Shown piece after piece: positions 15,610-17,500 of a stretch of 17,500 bases of DNA (position 1 is the stretch's first letter; each line of letters opens with the position of its first letter). Location of the stretch: positions 1 to 17,500 of the forward strand of contig JABUQX010057279.1 in the NCBI GenBank assembly GCA_015478945.1. Direction: 5' to 3'. Below the pieces are notes generated by a model. It was given only the letters and a program-made list of their open reading frames with translations, had not been told where the DNA came from and ran no database searches. The position numbers were made by a program, and so were the translations under genes. The stretch comes from Trachelipus rathkii. Taxonomy: Eukaryota > Arthropoda > Malacostraca > Isopoda > Trachelipodidae.

Positions 15610-17500
15610 TCACGCACTTACCACACCCGCACCCCACCAAAATGAATTCGGCCACTATCAACCGCATATATCGAAGAGTAGAACGTCACACACTAAATAC
15701 GATCCGAACAAAATAAGTTATATTTATTAATTTAAATAATAATTAAAAAATGTAAAGTAACAAAAACATGGAATTAAATTAATAAACTTATGCTTAACAA
15801 ATCTAACTATATCCATGAAACTTTCGACACACCATTAACTATACAGAAACTGAGACCGAAATTGAACAAGCATATTTAACACAACACACATATACACGTA
15901 ATATGACAGTAACTCTCACACATATATTCTATTCTTCTTGCTGTTGTGAACTTTTTTGATTAATATCGCAGGTAATAAATGATGAATAAGACTACCACCA
16001 CCCAACCCACCCTATATCTTCATGTCGTTACACACGCCATTTCTAGCCATTGGAAGCGTTTGCTGTGACGATATGAATGCTTGCAACAGCAAAACCAAAA
16101 ATTCACTTGATACTCACCACTATACCTTACCGTCTAGCTTATGCCACTCTATTTCCTTAATAGTGAAATACTTATATCACCAGTGAAGTATATTTGAAGT
16201 AATATAATAGTCTATGGTATAATAATATTATCAAATTAAATGATTATTGTATGCGTTATATTAAGTTTTCTCACTTCATATATATATTATAGCTATACTC
16301 ACTAGTTGAATAGTATATATGTATAATATATATAATGATATATATAAAAATATATATTAATATATTTATTTATATAGATATAAATATATATAGTAATCAC
16401 AATTTGTATAAAATTTTATATGGTATATACATTCCTATTAAATTTTATATTAATATTATAATATCTTGGGATTCAAAATTATCCTGGTCCGGTAGTAAGT
16501 TATACCCAATAGCACGTATGAAGAAGATGATACAGACAGGTAGTAGTGATAAATAATGCTCGAAAAGACATTCATAAAAAAATCTCATGTACAACCCCGC
16601 CGCAGCTATTCAGGATATATTTATTTAGTTATGTTAAGTAAAGTTAGGTTATATAAGTTTAGAAAACCTAAATAACCATATAATTATTATTTTTATTTAT
16701 ACAAAATGTGAGTGGACCATGACCGGTCGACCATTCTTGAATACTAAACTTCCGCTGACCCCTCAGTGAACTAAACTCAAGTATCTTTGTAGCTAGAGTG
16801 CCCTAACTCTGTTGTTTTACCCTATCATTGAAAGTACTGCTTACATTAACTACTATGTGTAGGAAAAATCACGTCAATCCTAGTAAGTTGCGATATATAT
16901 ATATAGATTAAGGAAGTTGTAATAAATTTATTCGTAAATAATATTAATTTAAATATATTTAGAATAAAATATATAATATATCTATAATGATATACTAATA
17001 AATTAAAATTAATTAATTAATAAGACTATTAAATAAAATGTATGATCCGAAATTTTCAATGGGGGGGAAAAAAAAAATTATATTTGATTTGCTGAAAGAG
17101 ATGCACACAAAACTTATGGCAAACGGTCTTCAATCAAAATCTTAGTTTGTCAGAAATATTACGAGTGATCGGGCTAATACGTAGTGTGAACAAACGTTTT
17201 AAAACGGATTCAATATATTATGACACCCTTACTCATATAAGGAGCGCTGAAAAAAACGCTGACATCTGACTACCGTAGAGATATGAAAAAAATCACCGGC
17301 GGTCTGACCGCAAGCTGTGGAAAAAAAAGTAACTGACAATCATTGAGATAGAGGTTATAGACTGAGGAGTCACAAGTGACTATGTAAAAACGTACGACTT
17401 GGGTTATTAACATACTATGTCTGATTTTTTTAAATTTCTTATTTTTTTTTTGACAGTCGAATGTCGAAGTCCATCTATATCTCATAGTTCACAAGAACAA
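15610..17500. other. No gene seen; AT-leaning spacer
   Basis: It includes TA-rich blocks (16305-16400 and 16960-17040) and a short taaagttaggttatataagt stretch near 16640. Unassigned ordinary sequence makes up the rest. Short open frames at 16335-16556 and 17270-17485 have no recognisable motif and lie partly in low complexity. No RNA gene was seen. Confidence 0.5.

Noticed and set aside
16335..16556. 73-codon plus-strand frame
   Set aside because: The first half is TA-repeat-derived, the second half has no recognisable motif.

Overview
This window looks like eukaryotic, very AT-rich intergenic DNA, probably from an arthropod and possibly a decapod crustacean. The evidence is the density of long (TA)n, (AAT)n, (CT)n and (ATT)n microsatellites, the invertebrate-type mobile elements, and a fossil CRESS-DNA virus Rep gene. 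The taxon is an inference; no host gene, tRNA or rRNA was recognised. Only one long open reading frame is intact, a 632-codon hAT-family transposase on the minus strand. Every other coding trace is a broken relic.

Layout, left half. 82-653 is a fold-back, MITE-like repeat with two nested sets of inverted arms. 1166-1510 is a frameshifted and nonsense-mutated CRESS-DNA virus replication-initiator (Rep) fragment, preceded by a TATA-like box. It abuts a minus-strand relic (1505-2150) of an invertebrate repeat-associated protein family, followed by a weak Ty3/gypsy integrase-tail trace (2185-2320). 2895-4389 is a Penelope-like retroelement remnant: two inverted arms, each with a hammerhead-like core, flank a decayed GIY-YIG endonuclease segment. 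4777-5267 is the C-terminal end of a non-LTR retrotransposon on the minus strand. 6040-7393 is a decayed mariner-related element with recognisable terminal inverted repeats.

Layout, right half. 7740-8702 is a noncoding segment unlike its surroundings, packed with short perfect GC-rich hairpins whose loops are repeatedly GGA or GTA. 8930-9500 is T-rich sequence with three spaced copies of a 20-mer. 9632 to at least 11744 is the hAT element, with a clear left end and a possible but distant right end near 15608. 12491-12735 is a degenerate minisatellite of about 30 bp. The rest, to 17500, is AT-rich low-complexity DNA with a small CpG-rich patch (14612-14665) and a very weak RING-like coding trace (14345-14412).

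The genes do not form a pathway. The window reads as a graveyard of selfish elements, often bounded by TA microsatellites. The items most worth a second look are the Rep fossil, the inverted Penelope-like arms with paired ribozyme-like cores, the hairpin cluster, and the intact hAT transposase.
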